From: Microbacterium testaceum StLB037
GTDB lineage: Bacteria > Actinomycetota > Actinomycetes > Actinomycetales > Microbacteriaceae
Length of the DNA: 64,000 nt
Assembly: GCF_900104345.1 (NCBI RefSeq)
Contig: NZ_FNJN01000001.1
Coordinates: 62,001 to 126,000, forward strand
Reading direction: 5' to 3'
Part shown: positions 6,785 through 15,129 of the stretch, one piece after another
Position numbering within the stretch: position 1 is the first letter of the stretch
Layout: each line of letters opens with the position of its first letter
The notes under the pieces: model-generated
Database searches by the model: none
The model's input: the letters and a program-made list of their open reading frames with translations, nothing else
Told to the model about the DNA's origin: nothing
Made by a program: the position numbers and the translations under genes

Positions 6785-7933
6785 TCAGAGCTGGTTGCCC
6801 AGCTTGAACTCGCCCGATCCGACCTCTTCGGGGGCGCGGGTGTAGCTGAAGCCGTCGGCGCCGATGGTCACGGCCATCTCGCTCGAGTCGGTGCGGGCGC
6901 GCACCGGCTGCGGGTTGCCGTCGAGGTCGAGCACGAGCGAGCCCTCCGTGTACCACGACGGCACGACGGGGTTGCCCCACCAGTCGCGGCGCTGGTTGTC
7001 GTGGACGTCCCAGGTGATGACGGGGTTGTCGGGGTCGCCGGTGTAGTAGTCCTGCGTGTAGACCTCGACGCGGTGCCCGTCGGGGTCGCGCAGGTACAGG
7101 TAGAACGCGTTCGAGACGCCGTGGCGACCGGGGCCGCGTTCGATGGCATCCGATCGACGAAGGGCGCCGAGCTTGTCGCAGATCGCGAGGATGTTGTGCT
7201 TCTCGTGCGTCGCGAAGCACACGTGGTGCATGCGGGGGCCGTCGCCGCCCGTCATGGCGGTGTCGTGCACGGTGGGCTTGCGGCGCATCCAGGCCGCGTA
7301 GACGGTGCCCTCTTCGTCCTGGATGTCCTCGGTCACGCGAAAGCCGAGCGACTGCATGAAGTTCACCGCGCGCGGCACGTCGGGGGTGATCTGGTTGAAG
7401 TGGTCGAGACGCACGAGCTCGCCGGGGGAGTGCAGGTCGTAGCGCCACGACAGGCGCTCCTGGTGCTCGGTGTCGAAGAAGAACTCGTACGGGAAGCCGA
7501 GGGGGTCGACCACGCGCACCGAGTCGCCGATGCCCTTCGTGAAGCCGTTCGGCTCGCGGCGCACGTCGCAGCCGAGCTCCTCGTAGAACGCGACGGCCTT
7601 GTCGAGGTCGTCGGCGCTGCGCACGCGGTACGAGAACGTCGCGACGGCCGCGACCGGCCCCTGACGCAGCACCAGGTTGTGGTGGATGAACTCCTCGGTC
7701 GAGCGGAGGTAGATCGCCTCGTCGTTCTCTTCGGTGATGTGCAGGCCGAGGACGTCGACGTAGAAGACACGGGATGCCGCGAGGTCGGTCACCACGAGCT
7801 CCATGTACGCGCAGCGCAGGATGTCGGGTGCGGGTGAGGTGGGCGTGGGGATGGGGTTGTCCGACTGGATCGGTGCCTCTTCGGTCACCCAGAACCCGGA
7901 GGAGGTCTTCTGTTCTTCGGTGTGTTTTGCCAT
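6785..7933 (-). CDS. hpaD: Homoprotocatechuate 2,3-dioxygenase
   Basis: This 382-aa extradiol dioxygenase opens the ring of 3,4-dihydroxyphenylacetate to 5-carboxymethyl-2-hydroxymuconate semialdehyde. From memory it aligns almost end to end with the Brevibacterium fuscum enzyme (365 aa), including PAPDILRCAY, FIHHNLVL, GPGRHGVSNAFYLY, TQDYYTGDPDNP and the terminal FKLGNQL. The expected metal ligands are present: His in RLDHFNQ, His in HHVCF, and Glu in HRVEVYTQ. The second-sphere His in VHDTAMTG and the Tyr in FYLYL are also there. The N-terminus is about 25 residues longer than in B. fuscum. The ATG at 7933 has an AAGGACG site. It sits directly after hpaE in the operon. Confidence 0.97.
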   Translation of the reverse strand: MAKHTEEQKTSSGFWVTEEAPIQSDNPIPTPTSPAPDILRCAYMELVVTDLAASRVFYVDVLGLHITEENDEAIYLRSTEEFIHHNLVLRQGPVAAVATFSYRVRSADDLDKAVAFYEELGCDVRREPNGFTKGIGDSVRVVDPLGFPYEFFFDTEHQERLSWRYDLHSPGELVRLDHFNQITPDVPRAVNFMQSLGFRVTEDIQDEEGTVYAAWMRRKPTVHDTAMTGGDGPRMHHVCFATHEKHNILAICDKLGALRRSDAIERGPGRHGVSNAFYLYLRDPDGHRVEVYTQDYYTGDPDNPVITWDVHDNQRRDWWGNPVVPSWYTEGSLVLDLDGNPQPVRARTDSSEMAVTIGADGFSYTRAPEEVGSGEFKLGNQL

Positions 7934-7980
7934 GGTTCGCGTCCTTGCGTGTGTGTCGGCGTCTCGGGGGTCGGGCGGGC

Positions 7981-9501
7981 TCAGTGCGCCTGCGCCTTGC
8001 CGAAGGTGGGGTTGTGGGCGCCGCCGAGCGTGATGTGCACGGCCTGCTGGTCGGTGTAGAAGTCGATCGAGCGGTAGCCGCCCTCGTGGCCCAGGCCCGA
8101 GGCCTTCACGCCGCCGAAGGGGGTGCGCAGGTCGCGGACGTTGTTGGAGTTCAGCCACACCATGCCGGCCTCGACGTTCTGCGCGAACAGGTGCGCGCGC
8201 GTGAGGTCGTTGGTCCAGACGTAGGCGGCCAGGCCGTACTTCGTGTTGTTGGCCAGTGCGAGGGCCTCGTCATCGGTGTCGAAGGGGGTGATCGCGACGA
8301 CGGGGCCGAAGATCTCCTCCTGGAAGATGCGCGCGTCGGGCGCCACGTCGGCGAAGACCGTGGGGCGCACGAAGTTACCCTCGTCGAAGCCCTCGGGGCG
8401 GCCGCCGCCGGCGACCAGGCGTCCCTCGGTCTTGCCGAGCTCGACGTACGACATGACCTTGGCGTAGTGCTCGGGGTGCACGAGGGCGCCGACCTCGGTG
8501 TCGGGGTCGTCGGGGAAGCCGACCTTCACGCGGTCGGCCTGAGCGGCGTAGCGCTCCACGAACTCGTCGTAGACCGAGCGCTCCACGAGGATGCGGCTGC
8601 CCGCGGTGCAGCGCTCGCCGTTGAGCGAGAAGACGCCGAAGATGGTCGCGTCGATCGCGGCGTCGAGGTCGGCGTCGGCGAAGACGATGGCCGGGCTCTT
8701 GCCCCCCAGCTCCATCGAGAGGCCCTTCAAGAACGGCGCCGCGTTGGAGAAGATCAGCTGACCCGTCGAGCTCTCGCCGGTGAACGAGATCAGCGGCACC
8801 TCGGGGTGCTTCACGAGCGCGTCGCCGGCGTCTTCACCGAGGCCGTTGACGAGGTTGAACACGCCCTCGGGCAGGCCCGCCTCCTCGAAGATGCCGGCCC
8901 ACAGCGACGCCGACAGGGGCGTGAACTCGGCCGGCTTGAGGACCACGGTGTTGCCGGTGGCGAGGGCGGGGCCGAGCTTCCACGACTCGAGCATGAAGGG
9001 GGTGTTCCACGGCGTGATGAGGCCCGCGACACCGATTGGCTTGCGGTTGACGTAGTTGAGCTGACGGCCCGGCACCTTGAAGGCGTCGTCGGTCTGGGCC
9101 ACGATCAGGTCGGCGAAGAAGCGGAAGTTCTCGGCCGCGCGCCGGGCCTGACCGAGCGCCTGCGTGATCGGCAGGCCCGAGTCGAACGACTCGAGCTCGG
9201 CAAGGCGCTCGTCGCGGGACTCGACGATGTCGGCGATGCGGTGCAGCACGCGCGAGCGCTCGCGCGCCAGCATCCGGGGCCAGGGTCCCTCGGTGAAGGC
9301 CTTGCGTGCGGCCGCGACGGCGAGGTCGATGTCGGCCTTCTTGCCGGCGGCGGCCCGCAGGTAGGTCTGGTTGGTCACCGGGTCGAGCACGTCGAAGGTG
9401 TCGCCGTCGACCGAGTCGACGAACCGGCCGCCGATGTAGTGCTGGATGCGCTCGGGCAGATCGGCCGGTGTGCGGCGGGCGGTGGTGAGCGGGGTGGTCA
9501 T
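7981..9501 (-). CDS. hpaE: 5-carboxymethyl-2-hydroxymuconate semialdehyde dehydrogenase
   Basis: This 506-aa NAD-dependent aldehyde dehydrogenase oxidises the ring-cleavage product of HpaD to 5-carboxymethyl-2-hydroxymuconate. Family marks are PWNTPFMLESWKLGPALATG, the KPAEFTPLSA cofactor loop, FTGESSTG, the general-base Glu in MELGGKSP, and the catalytic Cys in GERCTAGSR. The closing segment GGVKASGLGHEGG is standard. Assignment to HpaE rather than another ALDH rests on context: it lies between gntR and hpaD with 47 bases to hpaD. The ATG at 9501 has a strong AAGGAG site; longer readings to 9864 are out-of-family. Confidence 0.93.
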   Translation of the reverse strand: MTTPLTTARRTPADLPERIQHYIGGRFVDSVDGDTFDVLDPVTNQTYLRAAAGKKADIDLAVAAARKAFTEGPWPRMLARERSRVLHRIADIVESRDERLAELESFDSGLPITQALGQARRAAENFRFFADLIVAQTDDAFKVPGRQLNYVNRKPIGVAGLITPWNTPFMLESWKLGPALATGNTVVLKPAEFTPLSASLWAGIFEEAGLPEGVFNLVNGLGEDAGDALVKHPEVPLISFTGESSTGQLIFSNAAPFLKGLSMELGGKSPAIVFADADLDAAIDATIFGVFSLNGERCTAGSRILVERSVYDEFVERYAAQADRVKVGFPDDPDTEVGALVHPEHYAKVMSYVELGKTEGRLVAGGGRPEGFDEGNFVRPTVFADVAPDARIFQEEIFGPVVAITPFDTDDEALALANNTKYGLAAYVWTNDLTRAHLFAQNVEAGMVWLNSNNVRDLRTPFGGVKASGLGHEGGYRSIDFYTDQQAVHITLGGAHNPTFGKAQAH

Positions 9502-9605
9502 GGGTGCTCCTTCGGTGAAGAGGGGTGGATGCCGGGTGGCAGGCGATCCGCGACGGCGATGTCGTCGGGGCGCGGGGTCATGGCATCCGGAAGGGTCTTT
9601 CGAGG

Positions 9606-10292
9606 TCAGAAAGCGGGGAGGCCGAGCACTTCGTCGGGGTGCTCGTGGATCATGTAGGCGTCGAGGGTGGCTGAGCGGTGTCGGCGCGAGACCTTCTCGA
9701 TCTCGGCCAGGGGAGCGCCGTTCTCGATGAGGACGAGGATGTTCTCGTGCTCGCGCACCGACTCCGCGGCACGGCCCGGCACGAAGCTGAACGTGGAATC
9801 GCGCAGGTGCCCGAGGCGCGCCCACTCGGCCTGCACGAGCTCGAGCATGCGCGGGTTGGCGCACTTCTCGAACAGGATCGCGTGGAACTCCTGGTTGAGC
9901 GCGGTGAAGGCACGCGGGTCGAAGTGCTCGAGCGTCTCGACCATCAGCTCGTTGACCTGGCGGGCACGGCGCACGTCGTCGGCGGTGAGCGCGCGCGCCG
10001 ACAGGGCCGTCGCGGCCCCCTCGAGCAGACTGAGGGCCTGCATGCTGAAGCGGTAGGCGGTGTCGTCGACCATCGACACGCGCGCGCCGACGTTGCGCTC
10101 GAACATCACCAGGCCCTCGGCCTCGAGCTGGCGGATCGCCTCGCGCACCGGCACGACGCTCATGTCGAGTTCGCCGGCGATCGAGCCGAGCACCAGGCGG
10201 TAGCCGGGGGTGAAGTCCTGCGAGGCGATGCGCTGCTTGATCCAGTGGTACGCCTGCTGCGACTTGCTCCTGCTGGCGGTGACGTCGCTCAT
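9606..10292 (-). CDS. GntR-family (FCD) regulator of the hpa operon
   Basis: This 228-aa protein has an N-terminal winged helix (AYHWIKQRIASQDFTPG, followed by DMSVVPVREAIRQLEAEGLV, residues about 12-65) and an all-helical FCD ligand domain with EFHAILFEKCANPRML, where the His is a usual metal ligand. Such proteins repress catabolic operons and release DNA on binding a pathway metabolite. The ATG overlaps the stop of the preceding hpaG/rraA gene (ATGA), so it is cotranscribed and could regulate itself. A palindrome of GntR type, ATCGTATACGAT, lies in the divergent promoter at 11776 and a near copy at 18366. Which effector it binds is unknown. Confidence 0.9.
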   Translation of the reverse strand: MSDVTASRSKSQQAYHWIKQRIASQDFTPGYRLVLGSIAGELDMSVVPVREAIRQLEAEGLVMFERNVGARVSMVDDTAYRFSMQALSLLEGAATALSARALTADDVRRARQVNELMVETLEHFDPRAFTALNQEFHAILFEKCANPRMLELVQAEWARLGHLRDSTFSFVPGRAAESVREHENILVLIENGAPLAEIEKVSRRHRSATLDAYMIHEHPDEVLGLPAF

Positions 10293-11749
10293 CGGGTGAC
10301 CTCGCTCTCGTACCGGGCGCGCCATTCGGCGTTCATCGGGAACAGCCCCTCGATCGGGTGACCGGATGCCACCTGACCGGCGATCCACGCGTCTTCGGTC
10401 TCTTGCGCGAGGGCGGCGTCGACCACCTCTTCGGCGATCGCGGGCGGGATGACGATCACGCCGTCGCCGTCGCCCACGAGGATGTCGCCGGGCTCGACGG
10501 TGGTGCCGCCGCAGCCGACGGCGACGTCGGTCTCCCACGGCACGTGGCGGCGACCCAGGACGGCCGGGTGCGGGCCCGCGGTGAAGACGGGGATGCCCAC
10601 CGCGGCCACGGCCTCGGCGTCGCGGACCCCGCCATCGGTGACGATCGCCGCGGCCTTCCGGGCGTGCGCGCGGATCGCGAGGATGTCGCCGAGCGTGCCC
10701 GATCCGGTCTCGCCGCGTGCCTCGATGACGATGACCTCGCCCTCGCCGACCGCGTCGAACGCGCGCTTCTGGGCGTTCTGTCCGCCGCCGTGCGAGGCGA
10801 AGAGGTCTTCGCGGTGCGGGACGAAGCGCAGCGTCCGCGCCGTGCCGACGAAGCGACTGCCGGGGGTGAGCGGGTGCACGCCGTCGATGGTGACGTCATT
10901 GAGGCCGCGCTTGCGCAGCTGCCCGCTGAGGGCGGCGACCGGGACGCGCGAGAGCTTGTCGCGCAGGGCGGGGGAGAGGACGGGGGCCGGAGGGGTGAGC
11001 CCGGCCGCCTCGGCCGAGCCCCACGCCTCGGTGCGCTGGGTGTCGTCGACCGCGGGGAGCGAGCCGATCGCGGGGTCGAAAGACTGCGCGCCCTGGGTCA
11101 CGGTCGTGCGGAGCCGGCCGGTCGAGTGAGCGCCGGCATCCACCTGCACGTCCACCACATCTCCGGGCACGACCACCGACGAGCCGGCCGGCGTGCCGGT
11201 GAGGATCACGTCGCCGGTCTCGAGGGTGAAGTGCTGCGAAAGGTCGGCGACGATCTGGGCGAGCGGGAAGATGAGGCCCGCCGTCGAGTCGTCTTGCACG
11301 AGGTCGCCGTTCACCCAGGTGCGCAGGCGCAGGGCGGTGGGATCGACCTCGCGGGCGTCGATGAGCGCGGGACCGAGCGGGGTGTAGCCGTCGCCGCCTT
11401 TGGAGCGGACGTTCGAGCCCTTGTCGTTCGCGCGGAGGTCGTACAGGCCGAAGTCGTTCGCGGCGGTGACGGATGCCACGTGCGACCACGCGGCATCCGG
11501 GGTCACCCACCGCGCGGGCTCGCCGATGACGAGCGCGATCTCCCCCTCGAAGGCGAGGAGTTCGGTGCCGGCCGGGCGGACGATCTCGGCGCCGGACGCG
11601 GCGAGCGAGCTCGACGGCTTGAAGAAGTACGACGGGGCGGCGGGGCGGCGTCCGCGCTGATCGGCGCGCGAGGCGTAGGAGAGGTGGACGGCCACGATCT
11701 TGCCGGGGCGCGCACCGAGGGCGGTGAACCGGGGGTCGGTGTCGGTCAT
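10289..11749 (-). CDS. Fumarylacetoacetase-fold HpaG-type decarboxylase/isomerase fused to RraA-like domain
   Basis: This 486-aa protein looks like two enzymes in one chain. Residues about 15-225 are a fumarylacetoacetate-hydrolase fold of the HpaG/HpcE type. It has metal-binding LLAFEGEIALVIG, NDFGLYDLRANDKG and LTGTPAGSS, and would decarboxylate or isomerise ring-cleavage intermediates. Residues about 265-480 match the RraA-like/aldolase fold (HPLTPGSRFVGTARTL, AIVTDGGVRDAEAV, VGDGDGVIVIP), a family with oxaloacetate- and 4-carboxy-4-hydroxy-2-oxoadipate-lyase members. It is the first gene of the hpa operon and overlaps gntR. HpaG is often a tandem duplication of the first fold; here the second half is a different fold. 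No hpaF gene is visible nearby. Confidence 0.85.
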   Translation of the reverse strand: MTDTDPRFTALGARPGKIVAVHLSYASRADQRGRRPAAPSYFFKPSSSLAASGAEIVRPAGTELLAFEGEIALVIGEPARWVTPDAAWSHVASVTAANDFGLYDLRANDKGSNVRSKGGDGYTPLGPALIDAREVDPTALRLRTWVNGDLVQDDSTAGLIFPLAQIVADLSQHFTLETGDVILTGTPAGSSVVVPGDVVDVQVDAGAHSTGRLRTTVTQGAQSFDPAIGSLPAVDDTQRTEAWGSAEAAGLTPPAPVLSPALRDKLSRVPVAALSGQLRKRGLNDVTIDGVHPLTPGSRFVGTARTLRFVPHREDLFASHGGGQNAQKRAFDAVGEGEVIVIEARGETGSGTLGDILAIRAHARKAAAIVTDGGVRDAEAVAAVGIPVFTAGPHPAVLGRRHVPWETDVAVGCGGTTVEPGDILVGDGDGVIVIPPAIAEEVVDAALAQETEDAWIAGQVASGHPIEGLFPMNAEWRARYESEVTR

Positions 11750-11775
11750 GGATGCTCCCTTGCGTCGTATTCGAA

Positions 11776-11787
11776 ATCGTATACGAT
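11776..11787. promoter_or_regulatory. Putative GntR operator in the hpaG/transporter promoter region
   Basis: ATCGTATACGAT is a perfect 12-bp palindrome, 26 bases upstream of the hpa operon and 81 bases before the divergent transporter gene. The core GTATAC type is common for FCD regulators. A copy with one change (ATCATATACGAT) lies at 18366-18377. Confidence 0.65.
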
Positions 11788-11868
11788 GACCAACGCCCCA
11801 GCAACACCACGCCTCGTCGCCGACGACGACGTCCCGGGGTTTGACGATGACGTCTCGAAGGAGTCCCC

Positions 11869-13251
11869 ATGTCCCGCTCTCAGCCGCAGGGCTTCACGCC
11901 CACCGGCACCATCTCCACCCCGAAGGACCGCCGCCGCGTGGTCTTCGCCACCGTTGTCGGCACCACCGTCGAGTGGTACGACTTCTTCCTCTACGCCTCG
12001 GCCGCCGGTCTCGTGTTCGGCCAGCTGTTCTTCGCGCCCGCCGGCCCCGGGATCGCGCAGATCCTGTCATTCCTCACGGTGGGTCTGAGCTTCCTGTTCC
12101 GTCCGCTCGGCGCCTTCCTCGCCGGGCACCTCGGCGACAAATACGGTCGCCGCGTCGTGCTCATGCTGACGCTCATCATGATGGGCGCCTCGACCACGCT
12201 CATCGGCGTGCTGCCGACCTATGAGGTCATCGGCGTCGCCGCCCCCGTGCTGCTCATCCTCCTGCGCGTGCTGCAGGGCATCTCGGCCGGTGGCGAGTGG
12301 GGTGGCGCAGTGCTCATGGCCGTCGAGCATGCGCCGAAGACCAAGCGCAGCCTCTTCGGCGCTTCGCCGCAGCTCGGCGTTCCCCTCGGCCTGCTGCTCG
12401 CGAGCGGCATGCTCGCGCTCATGGCGCTGATCGCCCCGGGTGACGCCTTCCTCGCGTGGGGCTGGCGCGTGCCGTTCCTGCTGTCGTTCGTGCTGATCCT
12501 CGTCGGCTACTACGTGCGCAAGAAGGTCGAGGAGAGCCCGGTGTTCGTCGAGCTCGCCGAGCGCAAGGAGCAGACCCGGATGCCGATCGTGCAGCTGTTC
12601 CGCAAGCACTCGCTGCTCGTGATCATCGCCGCGTTCGTCTTCGCCGGCAACAACGCCGTGGGCTACATGACCACCGGCGGCTACATCCAGCGCTACGCGA
12701 CCAACCCCGACGGCCCTCTGGGGCTCGCGACCGCCGACGTGCTCGGCGCCGTGACGCTCTCGGCCGTGACGTGGCTGATCTTCACGTGGCTCGGCGGGTG
12801 GCTCGGCGACAAGATCGGGCGCCGCAACACCTACATCATCGGCTGGATCTCGATGCTCGTCGCGATCATGGCGCTGTTCCCGCTGGTCAACTCCGGCAGC
12901 ATCGTGCTGCTGGCAGTCGGCCTCATGCTGCTCACCGTCGGCCTCGGCCTGACCTACGGGCCCCAGGCGGCGCTGTACGCCGAGCTGTTCCCGGCATCCA
13001 TCCGCTTCTCGGGGGTGTCGATCGCCTACGCCATCGGCGCGATCCTGGGTGGCGCCTTCGCCCCGACGATCGCGACGGCGCTCGTCGACGCGACGGGGAC
13101 GACCGTGTCGGTCACGGTGTACCTGGCGATCATGGCCGTGCTCGGTCTCGTCGCGACGCTGCTGCTGCGCGACCGCAGCGGCATCCCGTTGGGTCCTGAT
13201 CACGAGGCCGAGCAGGAGGCGAGCCCGATCCGCGGGCTGTCCAAGGTCTGA
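11869..13251 (+). CDS. MFS transporter, metabolite:H+ symporter (MHS) type
   Basis: This 460-aa membrane protein has about twelve hydrophobic helices. The MHS-type N-terminus VVFATVVGTTVEWYDFFLYA is followed by the loop motif GHLGDKYGRRVVL, then RVLQGISAGGEWGGAVLMAVEH, and a second GGWLGDKIGRRNT motif in the C-terminal half. The family imports organic and aromatic acids with protons. The ATG at 11869 has a perfect AAGGAG site. Its position, divergent from the hpa operon across a shared palindromic operator, suggests uptake of an aromatic acid such as a hydroxyphenylacetate. The substrate is inferred, not shown by the sequence. Confidence 0.9.
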   Translation: MSRSQPQGFTPTGTISTPKDRRRVVFATVVGTTVEWYDFFLYASAAGLVFGQLFFAPAGPGIAQILSFLTVGLSFLFRPLGAFLAGHLGDKYGRRVVLMLTLIMMGASTTLIGVLPTYEVIGVAAPVLLILLRVLQGISAGGEWGGAVLMAVEHAPKTKRSLFGASPQLGVPLGLLLASGMLALMALIAPGDAFLAWGWRVPFLLSFVLILVGYYVRKKVEESPVFVELAERKEQTRMPIVQLFRKHSLLVIIAAFVFAGNNAVGYMTTGGYIQRYATNPDGPLGLATADVLGAVTLSAVTWLIFTWLGGWLGDKIGRRNTYIIGWISMLVAIMALFPLVNSGSIVLLAVGLMLLTVGLGLTYGPQAALYAELFPASIRFSGVSIAYAIGAILGGAFAPTIATALVDATGTTVSVTVYLAIMAVLGLVATLLLRDRSGIPLGPDHEAEQEASPIRGLSKV

Positions 13252-13257
13252 CCCGAT

Positions 13258-13297
13258 CGAACGGCCCTGTCGCGCTCCGGCGCGGTGGGGCCGTTCG
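13258..13297 (+). terminator. Terminator after the transporter gene
   Basis: CGAACGGCCC (13258-13267) pairs with GGGCCGTTCG (13288-13297). The intervening 20 bases contain a further short GC stem. It begins 6 bases after the stop codon. Confidence 0.8.
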
Positions 13298-13359
13298 GCG
13301 TTGCGCGGCGCGCGGTTCAGGGCCGCGGCCGGGCTCAGCGGCCCCGGCGGGGCTTATGT

Positions 13360-13710
13360 GCCTGAGATGGTCGGTGTTGCCCGGGCCGGCTGGCCGTTCA
13401 AGGCAAGTGAGCGCTCGGCCTGTCGGTTGGTTTGCCTCAGATGGTCGGTGCTGCTCGGGCCGGCGGCCATTCGAGGCAAGTGAGCGTGTGGCCTGTCGAT
13501 TGGTTTGCCTCGGTTGGGCGGTGTTGCCCGGGCTGTTGGCCATGTGGGGCAAGTGAACGCTTGGCCCGTCAATTGGTTGCCTGAGATGGGCGGTGTTGCT
13601 CGGGCCAACGGCCATTCGAGGCAAATGAACGCGGGGCCCGTCGATTCACTTGCCCTGGATGGTCGGTCGGTGTTGCTCGGGCCGGCGGCCCATCGAGGCA
13701 CGTGAGCGGA
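13360..13710. repeat. Array of five ~73-bp palindromic units (type B, left)
   Basis: Units begin at 13360, 13434, 13507, 13579 and 13652, giving periods of 74, 73, 72 and 73 bases. Each opens with (TTT)GCCT-AGATGGTCGGTG, has a GC-rich middle, then CCATTCGAGGCAAG closes an imperfect hairpin with the opening arm. A linker GTGAGCG...GGCC-GTCGATTGG follows. Short reading frames run through on both strands but repeat the same peptide and are not credible genes. The array ends 45 bases from the DUF559-type gene and, with the array at 14827-15023, brackets it. The 503-bp gap from 13252 to 13754 otherwise holds only the terminator. Confidence 0.88.
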
Positions 13711-13754
13711 TGCCGTGGCTCGAACAGCGTGGGGCGCCCGGCCGACGGCGCGCG

Positions 13755-14723
13755 TCAACCGAGGCGCGGTCCGCGGGAGAGCGCCGCGCGCGCCCTCATC
13801 GCGAACTCCTCCCGGTGCTGCGCGAGGTCGGACGCGGTCACGCGAATGATGCGCCATCCGAGGTCGGCGAGCATCTCGTAGCGCCGGATGTCGCGTGCCC
13901 ACTGCCGCGGGTCCGTGAGGTGCTGCTCGCCTTCGTACTCGAAGCCCACCTTGCGCTCCGGAAACGCGAGGTCGACGAGGGCTACGACCTCGCGCTCGAC
14001 GACCACGGGGTGATTCAGCGACGGTTCGGGCAGGCCCGCGGCCAGAAGCAGGAGTCTGGTCTGGGTCTCTTTCCTCGACCGTGAGCGAGTACGCACCAGA
14101 GGAAGTGCTGCGCGCAGCGAAGCGGCACCCCGCCGCCGCCCCGCCTCGAGAGCTGCCGTGAGCTCGGCGATCGTCGCGAGCGCTGGTGGGTCATCGGAGC
14201 GCATGGGCTCGCGCACCAATGCATCGCCGAGCGCGACCAGGTCGTCCCGCTGCAGCAGGGCGCCCATCATGGCCCAGGTCGTTGCGGGGCTCGTCACCCG
14301 CAGCCCGCTCACGGGTTCGATGCGGACACTGCCCATCCCCTCGGTGAGCGAGATGCCGCGCACTCCGCGCGCCCTGCCTGCGCGAGCGGGCAGGAGCACT
14401 CCGACATCGAGGGGACGCTCGACGAGCCGGTCCGGTCCGTCGCGGAGGTGGAAAACCGATGAGGGCAGCGGCGCGCCCCACGCCACGGCCGCGGCGACCA
14501 GACAGAAGAACTCGCACTCCCGCATGCGTGCGGCGTAAGCGGCTGACCGTCGTCGAACGGATGCCTCGAACGCATCGTCCGGCCGAGCAGAGCGCGTCCG
14601 TACTCCGTGGAAAGGAGAGCAGAGGTCGGCAGCCCGAAGCCGACTTCGCGGCACCCCGAGATTCCTCGCCGCAGAGACCGAGAAGGACTCGGGTAGCTCG
14701 ACGGGAAGGGGAGCAGCTCTCAC
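13755..14723 (-). CDS. DUF559/Vsr-like nuclease-fold protein with AbiEi-like N-terminus
   Basis: This 322-aa protein (336 aa from ATG 14765) begins with a short helix-turn-helix-like region, ELPESFSVSAARNLGVPRSR then SPFHGVRT, seen in AbiEi-type and DUF559 proteins. The last 80 residues match DUF559, a Vsr/PD-(D/E)xK-like domain: VALVDLAFPERKVGFEYEGE followed by HLTDPRQWARDIRR and LADLGWRIIRVTASDL. The Asp and Glu positions would be the metal-binding pair. GTG 14723 is preferred because it places the TTATCCACAGAT motif 47 nt upstream, as in the second such gene. It is bracketed by type B repeat arrays 45 bases and about 100 bases away. Enzymatic activity and target are unknown; a mobile or defence role is inference. 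Confidence 0.75.
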   Translation of the reverse strand: MRAAPLPVELPESFSVSAARNLGVPRSRLRAADLCSPFHGVRTRSARPDDAFEASVRRRSAAYAARMRECEFFCLVAAAVAWGAPLPSSVFHLRDGPDRLVERPLDVGVLLPARAGRARGVRGISLTEGMGSVRIEPVSGLRVTSPATTWAMMGALLQRDDLVALGDALVREPMRSDDPPALATIAELTAALEAGRRRGAASLRAALPLVRTRSRSRKETQTRLLLLAAGLPEPSLNHPVVVEREVVALVDLAFPERKVGFEYEGEQHLTDPRQWARDIRRYEMLADLGWRIIRVTASDLAQHREEFAMRARAALSRGPRLG

Positions 14724-14770
14724 CCCCGAAACATCGCACACCGCGCATGGCCGTCGGCGCGGCATCCGCG

Positions 14771-14782
14771 ATCTGTGGATAA
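14771..14782 (-). promoter_or_regulatory. DnaA-box-like motif upstream of the DUF559 gene
   Basis: TTATCCACAGAT on the minus strand contains a perfect consensus DnaA box, TTATCCACA. It lies 47 nt before GTG 14723. The second DUF559 gene has TTATCCCCAGAT at 48 nt. Whether DnaA binds either site is unknown. Confidence 0.5.
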
Positions 14783-14826
14783 CAGGGCGGGTCCTCGGCG
14801 CAACGCGCCGTCTGCCCGGGGGGTCG

Positions 14827-15023
14827 TTTTCCTCAGATGGTGGTTCGGTCCGCTTCATGCCGACCACCTGCGGCAAGCGACATCTCTCGCCCACGTCGTT
14901 TGCCTGACATGGTCGCCGCGTGCGCGTGGGGTCGACCATTTGCGGCAAGCGAGAATTTTGTCGCCTGCGTCATTTGCCTCATATGGTCGCCGCGTGCGCG
15001 TGGGGTCGACCATCTGCGGCAAA
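14827..15023. repeat. Array of three ~73-bp palindromic units (type B, right)
   Basis: Units begin near 14827, 14899 and 14973, a period of 72-74 bases, the same as the array at 13360. Each opens TTTGCCT-A-ATGGTCG and closes CGACCAT-TGCGGCAA. In unit two 13 of 16 arm positions are complementary. Units two and three share an identical CGCCGCGTGCGCGTGGGG interior. It lies on the promoter side of the DUF559-type gene. The rest of the 14724-15129 gap holds the DnaA-box-like motif and nothing else recognised. Confidence 0.88.
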
Positions 15024-15129
15024 CGATTGCCCGGGGCCCAGCGTCGCGCGCGTCGCCTTTCCGTCCCGCGTGCGCGACGGAGACCACCCGCGCCGATCGC
15101 CCAGCATCCCGGTCAGCGCGGGCCGGACC

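Noticed and set aside
13360..13710. CRISPR array appearance of the ~73-bp repeats
   Set aside because: Units are diverged along their whole length with no short constant repeat alternating with unique spacers, and there are no cas genes. They are tandem palindromic repeats.
13354..13902. Open frames running through the repeat array on both strands
   Set aside because: The predicted peptides simply repeat with the DNA period, have no start context, and overlap the DUF559-type gene.
13755..14723. Toxin-antitoxin (AbiEi/AbiEii) operon
   Set aside because: The N-terminal region resembles AbiEi-type antitoxins, but no AbiEii-like nucleotidyltransferase toxin is adjacent to either DUF559-type gene.
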